DNA of 64,000 nucleotides from Niabella sp. GTDB taxonomy: Bacteria; Bacteroidota; Bacteroidia; Chitinophagales; Chitinophagaceae. This document shows positions 43,681 through 53,287 of this stretch, in pieces. Within the stretch, counting starts at the first letter, position 1. Each line of letters begins with the position of its first letter. The stretch spans positions 1-64,000 of the forward strand of contig NZ_JASLGT010000026.1 of NCBI RefSeq assembly GCF_030150205.1, read 5' to 3'. Made by a program: the position numbers and the translations under genes. The notes beneath the pieces were generated by a model. That model saw only the letters and a list, made by a program, of their open reading frames with translations. It had not been told where the DNA came from and made no database searches.

Positions 43681-43708
43681 CGGTCTCTTGTAATGAGCCG
43701 TTTTTTTT
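43681..43708 (+). terminator. Terminator after the small lipoprotein gene
   Basis: CGGTCTC and GAGCCG pair with one bulged base around a 7-base loop and are followed by eight Ts. Confidence 0.6.
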
Positions 43709-43904
43709 AAAGGTACCGGCAACAACTCCGTTTGTCTTTATTTCCGTTGCTGCTTTTATCTATTTTAACCTTTCTCTGGCATCCTTGTTGGGTGGGATTC
43801 AAATTAAGTCTTACTTTCGCAAAGGAAAATTGCAATCATTGATTTGCAGCTTTTCGGACATAATTTAATAAAAGATTTTATAATACATTAACGGTTCATT
43901 TACA

Positions 43905-46655
43905 ATGAAGGATTTTTCATACATTACAAGCTCTTCCCCCGAATTTATTGAAAACATGTATAAGGAGTTTGTAAGCAACCCTGAGAATGTAGACGTTGAA
44001 TTGAAAAAATTTTTCGAGGGCTTTGATTTTGCAGTAGGAAATGGCCTGGCACAAAAAAACGGGACACCGGCTGCCGTTGCAGGCATAGCAACCGGAGCCG
44101 GGTCGGACTGGAGGAAGGAGATTGCGGTATACCGGCTTATTTTAGGATACCGCAACAAGGGGCATCTGCTGGCAGATACCAATCCCATAAAACAACGTAA
44201 AGACCGGGGAGCAAACCTGGATCTTTCGTTTTTCGGTTTGTCTGAAGCCGACCTGGATCATGAATATGAAGCAGGAAACCTGATCGGATTGGGAACCACA
44301 TCGCTTAAAAATATCCTGGCACATCTGAAAAAATGCTATGCCGGACATGTAGGCATCGAGTTTAAATACATCAGCGATCAGAAAAAGGTAGACTGGCTGA
44401 CCAATGAAATGGAAAAGAAGTTTACCAGCCCGCTGCCGCTGGAGCAAAAAAAGCGCATCCTGCAGAAGCTGAATGAAGGGGTGATGTTTGAAAAGTTCCT
44501 GCATACAAAGTATGTAGGCCAGAAACGTTTTTCACTTGAGGGCGGGGAAACCACCATTGCGGCACTGGATGCCATTATTAACAAGGCGGCAACCCTGGAA
44601 GTAAAAGAAGTGGTGATCGGCATGGCCCACCGCGGACGCCTGAATATCCTGGCCAATATCCTGGGAAAGACCTACGAGCAGATCTTTAGTGAGTTTGAAG
44701 GAACGGGTGAGATCAACCAGACGATGGGAAGCGGGGATGTGAAGTACCACCTGGGTTTTGGAAGTGTGATTGAAGCCACCAACGGAGAAACCGTACATTT
44801 AAAATTAATGCCCAATCCCTCCCACCTCGAAGCGGTGGATCCGGTGGTATTGGGTTTTGCCAGAAGCAGCGCCAATATCCTGCACGACGAACGTTATGAA
44901 AGCGTATTGCCTATACTGATACATGGGGATGCGGCACTGGCCGGACAGGGTGTGGTATACGAGCTGTTGCAAATGTCGAAGCTGAACGGTTTTTACACCG
45001 GCGGCACCATTCATTTTGTGATCAATAACCAGATCGGTTTTACCACCGATTTTTCCGATGCACGAAGCGCCGACTATTGCACCTCCCTGGCAGCGATGGT
45101 ACAATCGCCTGTGCTGCATGTGAACGGCGATGACCCTGAGGCGGTGGTAAAATGCGCAGAAATTGCTACCCGTTACCGGAATGAATTTCATGCCGATGTA
45201 TTCATCGACATGGTTTGTTACCGCAGGCATGGCCACAATGAAGGCGATGATCCCAAGTTTACCCAGCCAGCTATGTATGCGCTGATTGATAAGCATCCCA
45301 ATGCCCGGGAAGTATATGTGAAGTATTTGCTGGATAATGGTGAGGAGGATGCAAAGGAACTGGCAAAAGATATGGAGAAGCAATTCTGGGCCGATCTTCA
45401 GGACCGCCTGGATGAAGTAAAGCAAAAGCCCTTACCTTATACCTACCAGGAACCGGAGCTGCAGTGGAAAAGTCTTCGCAAAGCTACGGGTACCGATTTT
45501 GATGAAAGTCCGGATACCGCAATCAGTGCCGATACATTTAAAACGGTATTCGACGGCCTGATGACCATACCTGAAGGTTTTACACCTTTGAAGAAAGTGG
45601 CCAAGCTGTTGCAGGACAAAGTAAAATTGCTGGAAACCGAGCAGAAAGTAGACTGGGCTACCGGTGAATTAATGGCCTTTGGCAGTTTGCTGATGGATGG
45701 CTTTGATGTGCGTATGACGGGCCAGGATGTAGGCCGGGGCACCTTCAGCTCCCGCCACGCCATATTAAGAGACGAAATAACCGATGCAGCGTACAACCGG
45801 TTAAGTAACCTGCCTACCAATAAAAAATTCAGGATCTATAACTCATTGCTGAGTGAATATGCAGTACTGGGATTTGAATACGGATTTGCCCTGGCATCGC
45901 CCAATGTACTGGTACTTTGGGAAGCCCAGTTTGGCGATTTTGTAAATGGCGCACAAACGATGATCGATCAGTTCATCACCAGTGCCGAGCAGAAATGGAA
46001 CCGGATGAACGGACTGGTAATGCTGCTGCCACATGGTTTTGAGGGACAGGGCCCCGAGCACAGCAGTGCGCGTATTGAGCGCTTTTTGCAGTCCTGCGCA
46101 GAATTGAACATCGTGGTAACCAATATTACGACTTCCGCCAACTATTTTCATGCCTTGCGCCGGCAGCTGAGATGGCCGTTCCGTAAGCCGATGGTGAATT
46201 TTGCACCCAAGGCCAACCTGCGGCACCCCGGCAGCTACTCTTTAAAAGAAGCGTTTACCAGCGGAAAGTTCCAGGAAGTGATCGACGATACCTATGCCGA
46301 TGATCCGGTAGTGGTAAAAACAGTATTATTCTGTTCGGGTAAGATCTATTTTGACCTGGCCGAAAAGCAGCAGAAAGACAGCCGGAAAAATGTGGCCATT
46401 GTGCGGCTGGAACAGCTTTACCCGCTTCCCAAAAAACAACTGGATGCCTTGTATGCGAAGTATAAAAATGCGGTATGGTACTGGGTACAGGAAGAACCGC
46501 TCAATATGGGCGCTGCCTCATTCCTGCAGATGAATCTTAAAGATATCAATTATGGTATCATTGGCCGCAAGCCCAGCGCGGCGCCGGCTTCCGGGTTTAT
46601 GAAAGTGCATAAGGCCGAACAAGAAGATATTATCAATACAGCGTTTTCAATTTAA
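43905..46655 (+). CDS. sucA: 2-oxoglutarate dehydrogenase E1 component
   Basis: A 916-residue thiamine-diphosphate enzyme of the TCA cycle that decarboxylates 2-oxoglutarate. Typical segments are the N-terminal YITSSSPEFIENMYKEF, GMAHRGRLNILANI, PNPSHLEAVDPVVLG, NNQIGFTT, DMVCYRRHGHNEGDDP (cofactor), GQDVGRGTFSSRHA and LPHGFEGQGPEHSSAR. Length is normal. It is followed by a strong terminator and then by an opposite-strand regulator, so it is transcribed separately from sucB 0.9 kb downstream. Confidence 0.97.
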   Translation: MKDFSYITSSSPEFIENMYKEFVSNPENVDVELKKFFEGFDFAVGNGLAQKNGTPAAVAGIATGAGSDWRKEIAVYRLILGYRNKGHLLADTNPIKQRKDRGANLDLSFFGLSEADLDHEYEAGNLIGLGTTSLKNILAHLKKCYAGHVGIEFKYISDQKKVDWLTNEMEKKFTSPLPLEQKKRILQKLNEGVMFEKFLHTKYVGQKRFSLEGGETTIAALDAIINKAATLEVKEVVIGMAHRGRLNILANILGKTYEQIFSEFEGTGEINQTMGSGDVKYHLGFGSVIEATNGETVHLKLMPNPSHLEAVDPVVLGFARSSANILHDERYESVLPILIHGDAALAGQGVVYELLQMSKLNGFYTGGTIHFVINNQIGFTTDFSDARSADYCTSLAAMVQSPVLHVNGDDPEAVVKCAEIATRYRNEFHADVFIDMVCYRRHGHNEGDDPKFTQPAMYALIDKHPNAREVYVKYLLDNGEEDAKELAKDMEKQFWADLQDRLDEVKQKPLPYTYQEPELQWKSLRKATGTDFDESPDTAISADTFKTVFDGLMTIPEGFTPLKKVAKLLQDKVKLLETEQKVDWATGELMAFGSLLMDGFDVRMTGQDVGRGTFSSRHAILRDEITDAAYNRLSNLPTNKKFRIYNSLLSEYAVLGFEYGFALASPNVLVLWEAQFGDFVNGAQTMIDQFITSAEQKWNRMNGLVMLLPHGFEGQGPEHSSARIERFLQSCAELNIVVTNITTSANYFHALRRQLRWPFRKPMVNFAPKANLRHPGSYSLKEAFTSGKFQEVIDDTYADDPVVVKTVLFCSGKIYFDLAEKQQKDSRKNVAIVRLEQLYPLPKKQLDALYAKYKNAVWYWVQEEPLNMGAASFLQMNLKDINYGIIGRKPSAAPASGFMKVHKAEQEDIINTAFSI

Positions 46656-46666
46656 CATGAAATAGC

Positions 46667-46695
46667 GGGCGGAATAGAAATTCCGCCCTTTTTTT
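46667..46695 (+). terminator. Terminator of sucA
   Basis: GGGCGGAA and TTCCGCCC form a perfect 8-bp stem with a 6-base loop, followed by seven Ts. Confidence 0.92.
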
Positions 46696-46721
46696 ATCTA
46701 TTCAAAACTAAACATGAGCGT

Positions 46722-47369
46722 TTATAGTAACTTCTGATTCAGGGCTTTTACAACAGCTTCTGAAACGGAGTTTACCTGTAATTTCTCGTATACATTTTTG
46801 ATATGGGTGTTCACCGTATGAATGCTCAGGTTGCAGGCTGAAGCCACCATTTTGCGGGTATACCCTTTTACCAGCAGGTTGAGGATCTCTTTTTCCCTGC
46901 CGGTGAGTTCTACTTCCTCATTGTTTTCAAAGAAGACGTTTTTCTGAAAAGCAGTCAACACTTTTTTGGCAATAGAAGCAGTCATGGCTGCGTCCCCGTT
47001 ATATACATCTTCAATAGCCTGAAGCAACTGGGCCGGAGGCGACTTTTTTAGAATATAACCGGATGCCCCGGCACAAATGGATGCAAAGATTTTATTATCG
47101 TCTTCATAAACAGTTTGCATCAGCACCTGGATCTTCGGAAAATTAACCTTGATGATCTTTACACCTTCAATGCCGTTTACATTGGGCATATCAATGTCCA
47201 TCAATACCACATCCGGGTCGGCCTTCCGTATATCGGTGATCACATTGCTGCAATCAAAAAAGGTACCCGTACAGGTCATTTGGGGCGATGCATTGATCAG
47301 CATAGATAAACTATCCCTCCGGTACGCATTATCATCAAAAACAGCCACACGTATGGTTGTTATATTCAT
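46722..47369 (-). CDS. NarL/LuxR-family response regulator
   Basis: A 215-residue two-component response regulator. The receiver domain (about 5-125) has the acidic pair near D12-D13, the phospho-acceptor D58 in VVLMDIDMP and Lys in YILKKSPP. The output domain (about 148-210) is a LuxR-type helix-turn-helix (LTGREKEILNLLVKGYTRKMVA, IHTVNTHIKNVYEKL). No histidine kinase is adjacent. It is placed between sucA and sucB on the opposite strand; targets are unknown. Confidence 0.93.
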   Translation of the reverse strand: MNITTIRVAVFDDNAYRRDSLSMLINASPQMTCTGTFFDCSNVITDIRKADPDVVLMDIDMPNVNGIEGVKIIKVNFPKIQVLMQTVYEDDNKIFASICAGASGYILKKSPPAQLLQAIEDVYNGDAAMTASIAKKVLTAFQKNVFFENNEEVELTGREKEILNLLVKGYTRKMVASACNLSIHTVNTHIKNVYEKLQVNSVSEAVVKALNQKLL

Positions 47370-47596
47370 ATTATAAAATTACAGCAATAAAAATAGCGGC
47401 CTATCGCCAATTTGTGTGATATTTTATTTGCGGCCGGCATTGAGCGTTCAATGATCCGTCCGGAATCAGGCTTTCGACCCTTTGCAATCCGCTAAAAGCT
47501 AACTGCTGAAGGCGATGAGCTCAAATCTCAAATCAGAATGTAGAGTTTACAATTTTTTGCCGTACTTTGCCTTACCTTTTAAAAAGCGGTTTTTTT

Positions 47597-48850
47597 ATGG
47601 CAATTGATATAAAAGTTCCCACTGTAGGGGAATCGATTAGTGAAGTAACCTTATTGAAATGGGTAAAAAATACAGGGGAATATGTAGACCGGGACGAAGT
47701 GATCGCGGAATTGGAAAGTGAGAAGGCTACATTTGAAGTAAATGCGGAAAAAGCGGGTGTGCTTACAACCAATGCGGCCGAGGGCGATACGCTGAACATC
47801 GGTGATGTTATCGCATCCATTGATGATACAGCGGCAAAACCGGCTCCGGCTCCGGGTGCGGAAGAAGCCCCGGCAGATAAAGTTCCCCAGGAAGCAAAAA
47901 AACCGGCTCCGGATCCCGAAAAGGAAAAACCTGCGGCAACGCCTGCAGGTAGCGGGGCTCCTGTAAAGGCTACACCGGTGGCTTCTGCCATTATTGCGGA
48001 TAAAGGTGTAAATCCAAAGGATGTAACACCTTCCGGCTTCTCCGGTAAAATTGTAAAAGAAGATGTACTGGCAGCCCTGGCCAACCCGGGCCGCAAAGCC
48101 TTTGCCGGAGGTGAATTATACAGTCGTAACGAACGGCCGCAGAAAATGACCAGTCTGCGTAAAACCATCAGCCGCCGGTTGGTGGAGGCCAAAAATACCA
48201 CGGCGATGCTGACCACCTTTAACGAGGTGAACATGAAGCCGATCATGGATATCCGGTCTAAATACAAAGACAAATTTAAAGAAATACATGGTGTAGGGCT
48301 GGGCTTTATGAGCTTCTTTGCAAAAGCCTGTGCCATTGCGCTTGCCGAATGGCCTTCTGTAAATGCCTATATCGATGGCGACCAGATCCTGTTTCATGAT
48401 TATGCAGATATCAGCATTGCCGTAAGTACACCGCGCGGGCTTACCGTTCCGGTGATCCGCAACGTGGAAAGCCTGAGCATGGCAGGGGTGGAGAAAGCCG
48501 TACTGGAGCTGGCTAAAAAAGCGCGTGACAGCAAATTAACAGCGGAAGACCTTACCGGTGGAACCTTTACCATTACCAATGGTGGGGTGTTCGGTTCACT
48601 GATCAGTACCCCCATCATCAACCTGCCGCAAAGCGCCATCCTGGGCATGCACAATATTGTGGAGCGTCCGATTGCAGAGAACGGACAGGTGGTGATCCGC
48701 CCGATGATGTATATCGCATTAAGTTATGACCACCGGATCGTAGACGGACGCGAGTCGGTAAGCTTCCTGGTGCGTGTAAAGGAATTGCTGGAGAACCCAA
48801 CCCTGCTGCTGATCCAGCAGGATCCTATAAAAACGTTACTGGAATTATAA
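47597..48850 (+). CDS. sucB: 2-oxoglutarate dehydrogenase E2, dihydrolipoyl succinyltransferase
   Basis: A ~417-residue E2 subunit. Domains in order: one lipoyl domain (1-75) with lipoyl-Lys K43 in [11 protein letters not shown], an Ala/Pro/Lys-rich linker (about 80-125), a peripheral subunit-binding domain (about 127-165, [19 protein letters not shown]), and the catalytic domain (about 185-417) with [12 protein letters not shown] and the active-site [11 protein letters not shown]. The frame begins at 47567, but the ATG at 47597 gives [14 protein letters not shown], the true N-terminus. It works with sucA; E3 is not in the window. Confidence 0.96.
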   Translation: MAIDIKVPTVGESISEVTLLKWVKNTGEYVDRDEVIAELESEKATFEVNAEKAGVLTTNAAEGDTLNIGDVIASIDDTAAKPAPAPGAEEAPADKVPQEAKKPAPDPEKEKPAATPAGSGAPVKATPVASAIIADKGVNPKDVTPSGFSGKIVKEDVLAALANPGRKAFAGGELYSRNERPQKMTSLRKTISRRLVEAKNTTAMLTTFNEVNMKPIMDIRSKYKDKFKEIHGVGLGFMSFFAKACAIALAEWPSVNAYIDGDQILFHDYADISIAVSTPRGLTVPVIRNVESLSMAGVEKAVLELAKKARDSKLTAEDLTGGTFTITNGGVFGSLISTPIINLPQSAILGMHNIVERPIAENGQVVIRPMMYIALSYDHRIVDGRESVSFLVRVKELLENPTLLLIQQDPIKTLLEL

Positions 48851-48858
48851 AAACCTGC

Positions 48859-48890
48859 AAACCTATGAGGTCTTAAGACTTCATAGGTTT
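48859..48890. repeat. 32-bp palindrome before the RNA methyltransferase gene
   Basis: AAACCTATGAGGTCTT and its near-exact inverse (48875-48890, one mismatch) form a continuous palindrome between sucB and the next gene, ending four bases before the ATG. It resembles palindromic spacer repeats seen elsewhere in Bacteroidota and may act as a terminator or mRNA hairpin. Confidence 0.65.
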
Positions 48891-48894
48891 AGTT

Positions 48895-50055
48895 ATGCTA
48901 CAAGAACCTCCAAAAGGGCTGGGGCGTTACTACTCCTACCTGAACAGCGCTGTAAAGATCATTGGCGACTATAAAGGCAATGAGCCATTGGCGCATTTTC
49001 TTAAAAATTATTTTTCCCGCGAAAAGAAATTCGGTGGTAAAGACCGTAAACAGGTAGCACAGTTGTGCTATGCCTATTACCGGCTGGGAAAATCCTTTAC
49101 CGACCTTTCTTTTGAGCAGCGGGTGTTACTGGGGCTGCGCCTTTCTTCAAAAGAAATCGCTGCCCCATGGGAGGAATTGTTTACCATTTACAAGGTGCCT
49201 GAAACCTTTTCGGGAACCGTTTTCCCCTGGAAAGACCGGCTCAGTCTGCACATCGATCCGGCAGCCTTTGAACGCTCCTTTTTTATTCAGCCGGATCTGT
49301 TCTTACGCATCCGCCCGGGAAATGAAGCGCCGGTGCTCAAAAAGCTGGAACAGGCCAGGCTTCCTTTTGAAAAAGAGGGCGATGCCTTACGCCTTCCCAA
49401 TACGGCAAAGGTCAGCGAGCTGCTTTCCATCAATTCGGAAGTAGTGATCCAGGACCTGAGCTCACAAAAAATAAGCAGCTTCTTTAAAACCCTGAAGTCT
49501 GTAAACGGGCCGCAATTGCCGGTGCGTACGATTTGGGATTGCTGTGCGGCCAGTGGTGGCAAATCCATCCTGGCAGCAGATACATTAGGTACGGTGGAGC
49601 TAACGGTCTCCGATATACGGCCGTCTATTATAGCCAATTTAAAAAAACGCTTTCATGAGGCAGGGATAAAAAATTTCCGTGCCCTGGTTGCGGATACGGC
49701 AAAACCGGATACACCGCTTTCCCGTGAACGCTTTGACCTGGTTATAGCAGATGTACCCTGTTCGGGAAGCGGAACCTGGAGCCGCACCCCGGAGCGGCTG
49801 CACTTTTTTAATACGGAGGAAATCAGGACCTATGCTACCTTACAGCGCAACATTTTAAACAATGTAACGCGCGCTGTAAAACCCGGTGGCTTTTTGTTAT
49901 ATATTACCTGTTCCGTATTTAAAGCCGAAAATGAGGACCAGGTGGCCGTGCTGCAACAGCAGGGATGGGAGGTAATGGATCAACAGGTGCTAAAGGGATA
50001 TACGTTGAAAGCAGACACCATGTTTGGAGCATTACTCCAAAAGAAAAATTCCTGA
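48895..50055 (+). CDS. RsmB/NOP2-type RNA cytosine-C5 methyltransferase
   Basis: A 386-residue SAM-dependent RNA methyltransferase. An N-terminal NusB-like helical part (about 1-115) is followed by the catalytic domain: SAM loop IWDCCAASGGKS, the Asp in TVSDIRPS, VADVPCSGSGTWSRTPE with one catalytic Cys, and LLYITCSVFKAENE with the second. This is the RsmB/RsmF group that makes m5C in 16S rRNA or tRNA; the exact site is not decidable. A palindrome lies directly before the start. Confidence 0.92.
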   Translation: MLQEPPKGLGRYYSYLNSAVKIIGDYKGNEPLAHFLKNYFSREKKFGGKDRKQVAQLCYAYYRLGKSFTDLSFEQRVLLGLRLSSKEIAAPWEELFTIYKVPETFSGTVFPWKDRLSLHIDPAAFERSFFIQPDLFLRIRPGNEAPVLKKLEQARLPFEKEGDALRLPNTAKVSELLSINSEVVIQDLSSQKISSFFKTLKSVNGPQLPVRTIWDCCAASGGKSILAADTLGTVELTVSDIRPSIIANLKKRFHEAGIKNFRALVADTAKPDTPLSRERFDLVIADVPCSGSGTWSRTPERLHFFNTEEIRTYATLQRNILNNVTRAVKPGGFLLYITCSVFKAENEDQVAVLQQQGWEVMDQQVLKGYTLKADTMFGALLQKKNS

Positions 50056-50087
50056 TGGGCATTTATAAATAAAATAAAAACATCCGG

Positions 50088-50927
50088 ATGCGCCAACCCA
50101 TGAAATGGATCGTTCCCTGTCTTTTTTATCTGCTTGCAACGACTATGGCGACGGGCCAGCAGATGGTGGTTGCTACAGCCTCGTTCGACAGTACGGCAGC
50201 AGTACGGGCAAGAGCCTACCTCAATAGTTTGCCGGATACGGCCTATCAGAAAAAAATATATACAACAGGTCAAACATCTTTGCCATACCGGTTGCTGGTT
50301 CCGCCAAACCAGGGCGCGCACCAAAAATATCCCCTGGTGATCACACTGCATAATTCCAGCCGGATGGGAACTGATAATGAAAAACAGCTGGAACCCCTGG
50401 CGCGCATCTGGCTACAGAAGGAGATCCGGGAACAATATCCCGCGTTTGTAGCGGCACCGCAGTTTGCAGTACGCTCATCCAATTATGCGATGGATTCGGT
50501 CAAAGGCGTGCTGGCTTCCTTTCCTGCTGCAGAAGTGGGCCTGGTATTAGGCCTGGTGAGGGACCTGCTAAAAGACCATTCTGAAATAGACCGCCGGCGG
50601 GTGTATCTTGTTGGCTACTCCATGGGAGCTTCCACCGCACAGCACCTGTTGAGCATGGCCCCGGATCTGTTTGCGGCCCTGGTATCCATTGCCGGTGTGC
50701 CGGATTTTTCCAATATTGCAGGGATGGCGCATAAACCCATCTGGCTGATCCACGGTGATGCAGACGATGAAAATCCATATGCAGGAACGGTGGCATTATT
50801 TAAGCTGCTGAAGAAAAACCGCCGCCTTTTGTTTACCCGTTTTCGTCATTTCAATCACAACAACATTTCTGTTCCTTTTCTTTCAGATGATGCACTGCCG
50901 GCATGGTTGTTCAAACAAAAACGGTAA
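50088..50927 (+). CDS. Secreted alpha/beta hydrolase (esterase/peptidase-like)
   Basis: A 279-residue exported hydrolase. The signal peptide spans about 1-24. The fold shows an N-terminal strand region YRLLVPPNQGAHQKYPLVITLHNS, the nucleophile elbow GYSMGAS, the Asp in IHGDADDENPY and the His in FRHFNHNN. It resembles the COG4099 predicted peptidase/PHB-depolymerase-like esterases. A start at 50100 (MKWIVPC) is also possible. Substrate unknown. Confidence 0.85.
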   Translation: MRQPMKWIVPCLFYLLATTMATGQQMVVATASFDSTAAVRARAYLNSLPDTAYQKKIYTTGQTSLPYRLLVPPNQGAHQKYPLVITLHNSSRMGTDNEKQLEPLARIWLQKEIREQYPAFVAAPQFAVRSSNYAMDSVKGVLASFPAAEVGLVLGLVRDLLKDHSEIDRRRVYLVGYSMGASTAQHLLSMAPDLFAALVSIAGVPDFSNIAGMAHKPIWLIHGDADDENPYAGTVALFKLLKKNRRLLFTRFRHFNHNNISVPFLSDDALPAWLFKQKR

Positions 50928-51038
50928 AGGATCCGGCCAGGGTTTTCTTCTACTTTCTAAGTAGAACGGCACCCCCAAAAAACTTCAGTCTCCCTGTCAT
51001 CTTTTTCCCTTAATTTCAAGCTATAAAAAAGCAACCTC

Positions 51039-52025
51039 ATGGGATTATTTGATTTTATTAAGAATGAATTCATAGAAGTCATTGAATGGGTAGATACATC
51101 CAGTAACACCCTGATCTGGAAATTCCAGGATAAAGGAAACAATATAAAAAACGGCGCAAAACTAACGGTTCGCGAAAGCCAGCTGGTGGTGTTGATGAAT
51201 GAAGGAGAGTTCGGAGATGTGTATCAGCCGGGGCTGCATACACTGTCTACCAGCAATATGCCCATTACCACCACCTTAAAATCCTGGAAATACGGGTTTG
51301 AATCACCGTTCAAGGTAGACATTTACTTTATCAATACCCGTCAGTTTACCGATCTTAAATGGGGTACATCCGGCCCGGTGCTGATCCGGGATGCGGAGCT
51401 GGGACAGGTGCGTTTGAAGGCCTTTGGTAATTTTGCCATCCGAATCAGCGATGCCAAAAAGTTCATTACCGAATTTGCAGGTACCAATCCCTTTGTACGG
51501 GTAGAAGGCGTGGAGGAAGTATTACAGGGCATCCTTTCCAGTCACTTTGCCGAAGTACTGGCCAAGGCAAAGATCTCTGTGCTGGAGCTGGCCGCCAACT
51601 ACCAGGCCCTGGGTGCCCAGTTAAAGCCCGAATTTCAAAAGGAGCTGGATAGCTACGGCCTTTCCCTGGAAAAGTTCTTTATCGAAAATATTTCATTACC
51701 CGAGGAAGTAGAAAAGATCCTCGATAAGAAAACGGAACTGAATATTCTGAAAGGGAACCTGAATGAATTTAACCAGATGCAGGGAGGTATTGCATTAGAG
51801 AATCTCTCAAACAATGATGCTGCGGGCAATATGGGCGGTGTAGGGGCCGGTGTGGTGCTCACCAACCTGATGGCGCAGGCCAACCAGCCCCAGCAGCCGG
51901 CTGCCGCAGAAAGTAAAACCAACCTGATGGATGTTTTAAAACAGCTGGGCGAATTGAAGAGCCAGGGCATCATCACGGAAGAAGAATTTGCGGAAAAGAA
52001 AAAAGACATCCTGGCGCGGTTGTAA
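51039..52025 (+). CDS. SPFH-domain protein, YdjI-like
   Basis: A 328-residue protein of the SPFH 'virion core protein' group, like Bacillus YdjI. The SPFH domain covers about 1-235 (FIKNEFIEVIEWVD ... DLKWGTSGPVLIRDAELG), and a SHOCT-type helical tail ends the protein (about 297-328, LGELKSQGIITEEEFAEKKKDILARL). There is no signal peptide or membrane helix. Its partner gene, 12 bases on, encodes a zinc-ribbon membrane protein; in Bacillus the ydjFGHI operon links the same two types with a PspA homologue in membrane-stress defence. Here no PspA gene is nearby. Confidence 0.9.
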   Translation: MGLFDFIKNEFIEVIEWVDTSSNTLIWKFQDKGNNIKNGAKLTVRESQLVVLMNEGEFGDVYQPGLHTLSTSNMPITTTLKSWKYGFESPFKVDIYFINTRQFTDLKWGTSGPVLIRDAELGQVRLKAFGNFAIRISDAKKFITEFAGTNPFVRVEGVEEVLQGILSSHFAEVLAKAKISVLELAANYQALGAQLKPEFQKELDSYGLSLEKFFIENISLPEEVEKILDKKTELNILKGNLNEFNQMQGGIALENLSNNDAAGNMGGVGAGVVLTNLMAQANQPQQPAAAESKTNLMDVLKQLGELKSQGIITEEEFAEKKKDILARL

Positions 52026-52037
52026 TGAACGTATTTT

Positions 52038-53114
52038 ATGCAGGCATTTGAAGAATATCCCTGTCCCAATTGCGGATCGGAGCTGAACTATGATGCATCC
52101 AGGAGCAGTCTGAAATGCCTTCATTGCGGTACGGCTTTCGCCATTCAGCAAAGCACGGAGGTGATCGAAGAACGAAACATCAGCATTTTTAAAGATGCGG
52201 AGGCCATCCCGATAACACCCGTACAGGTGGTGGTTTACCGGTGCAGTAAATGCGGACAGGAAACGCAGAAGGAGGGCGATGTGGCTTTTTTCGAATGCCG
52301 GAATTGTGGTAATAACGTTGTTAATCCCGCGGCCTATGCTACCCGCAGCATTACCCCCGCAGGCATCATCCCGTTTAAGATATCGAAACAGGAGGCGCTG
52401 GACCGGTTTGCCGGCTGGATCGGCAAAGGGTTCTGGAATGACGGTGATCTGAAAAAACTTTCATTAACAGATAAGCTGGAAGGGCATTATGTACCTTTCT
52501 GGACCTTCGACTGCCATACGGAAAACGATTGGAGCGGGTATGCCGGCCGCTATTACTATGAAACCGTACGCCGGCGGAATGCCAACGGGGAGGAAGTAAC
52601 GGAGCAGATACGGCATACCGACTGGACCTGGCGTTCGGGGTCGTTTGAACGTTTCTTTGACGATGTGCTGGTATGCGGAAATAAGGCTATTCCCCAGGAT
52701 CGCATTAATGATATCTACCCCTACCTGCTGCGGGATGTGGTCGTATTTGACGATGAGTACCTGCTGGGCTGGAATGCCCGGGCCTATGATAAGGACCTTT
52801 CCGAAACCTATCAATTGGCACGCTCCATCATGAACCGGAAGATCGAGGAGGATGCCATTTCCCGGCTGGCGGAAGATACCTATCGCGATCTCCGTGTGGC
52901 AACACAATATTCGGGGGAAACGTTTAAACAGGTGATCCTGCCGGTTTGGCTGTGCCAGTACCTGTTCAAAGGGAAGACCTATCATTTTATCATTAACGGG
53001 CAAACGGGCGCGATCAGCGGCACTAAGCCACTATCGGTATCCAAAATTGCAACGGCCGTTGTGATCGGCATCCTGGTACTGATAGCCTTGTATTTCTTTT
53101 CAAAATCCGGATAG
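52038..53114 (+). CDS. Zinc-ribbon protein with C-terminal membrane anchor, YdjG-like
   Basis: A 358-residue protein. Two zinc ribbons begin the chain: C9-x2-C12 with C27-x2-C30, and C69-x2-C72 with C87-x2-C90. A long middle domain (about 105-330) contains YVPFWTFDCHTENDWSGYAG and DDVLVCGNKAIP, and one hydrophobic helix near the end (about 335-355) anchors it. The pairing with an SPFH protein matches the YdjG/YdjI arrangement of membrane-stress systems, so it probably anchors the SPFH partner at the membrane (inference). Confidence 0.88.
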   Translation: MQAFEEYPCPNCGSELNYDASRSSLKCLHCGTAFAIQQSTEVIEERNISIFKDAEAIPITPVQVVVYRCSKCGQETQKEGDVAFFECRNCGNNVVNPAAYATRSITPAGIIPFKISKQEALDRFAGWIGKGFWNDGDLKKLSLTDKLEGHYVPFWTFDCHTENDWSGYAGRYYYETVRRRNANGEEVTEQIRHTDWTWRSGSFERFFDDVLVCGNKAIPQDRINDIYPYLLRDVVVFDDEYLLGWNARAYDKDLSETYQLARSIMNRKIEEDAISRLAEDTYRDLRVATQYSGETFKQVILPVWLCQYLFKGKTYHFIINGQTGAISGTKPLSVSKIATAVVIGILVLIALYFFSKSG

Positions 53115-53258
53115 CAACCAGGCGATGCATGTACCGTTGTGAGGCTGGCCGGCATGGGAACACCTGGGGAAATAACGATGAATACCGGAGGCTGCCTGCG
53201 CATGCAGATCAGCCTGGGCTGTTGCGATAAAAGCCACAGAGCGCTACGATCCTTCGAC

Positions 53259-53266
53259 TATCTTTG
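53259..53266 (+). promoter_or_regulatory. -7 promoter element of the Crp-AraC gene
   Basis: Reads TATCTTTG and ends 21 bases before the ATG at 53288. It overlaps an alternative upstream ATG at 53264, which is therefore rejected as start. Confidence 0.55.
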
Positions 53267-53287
53267 TGGCGTCATTTCGATCATACG

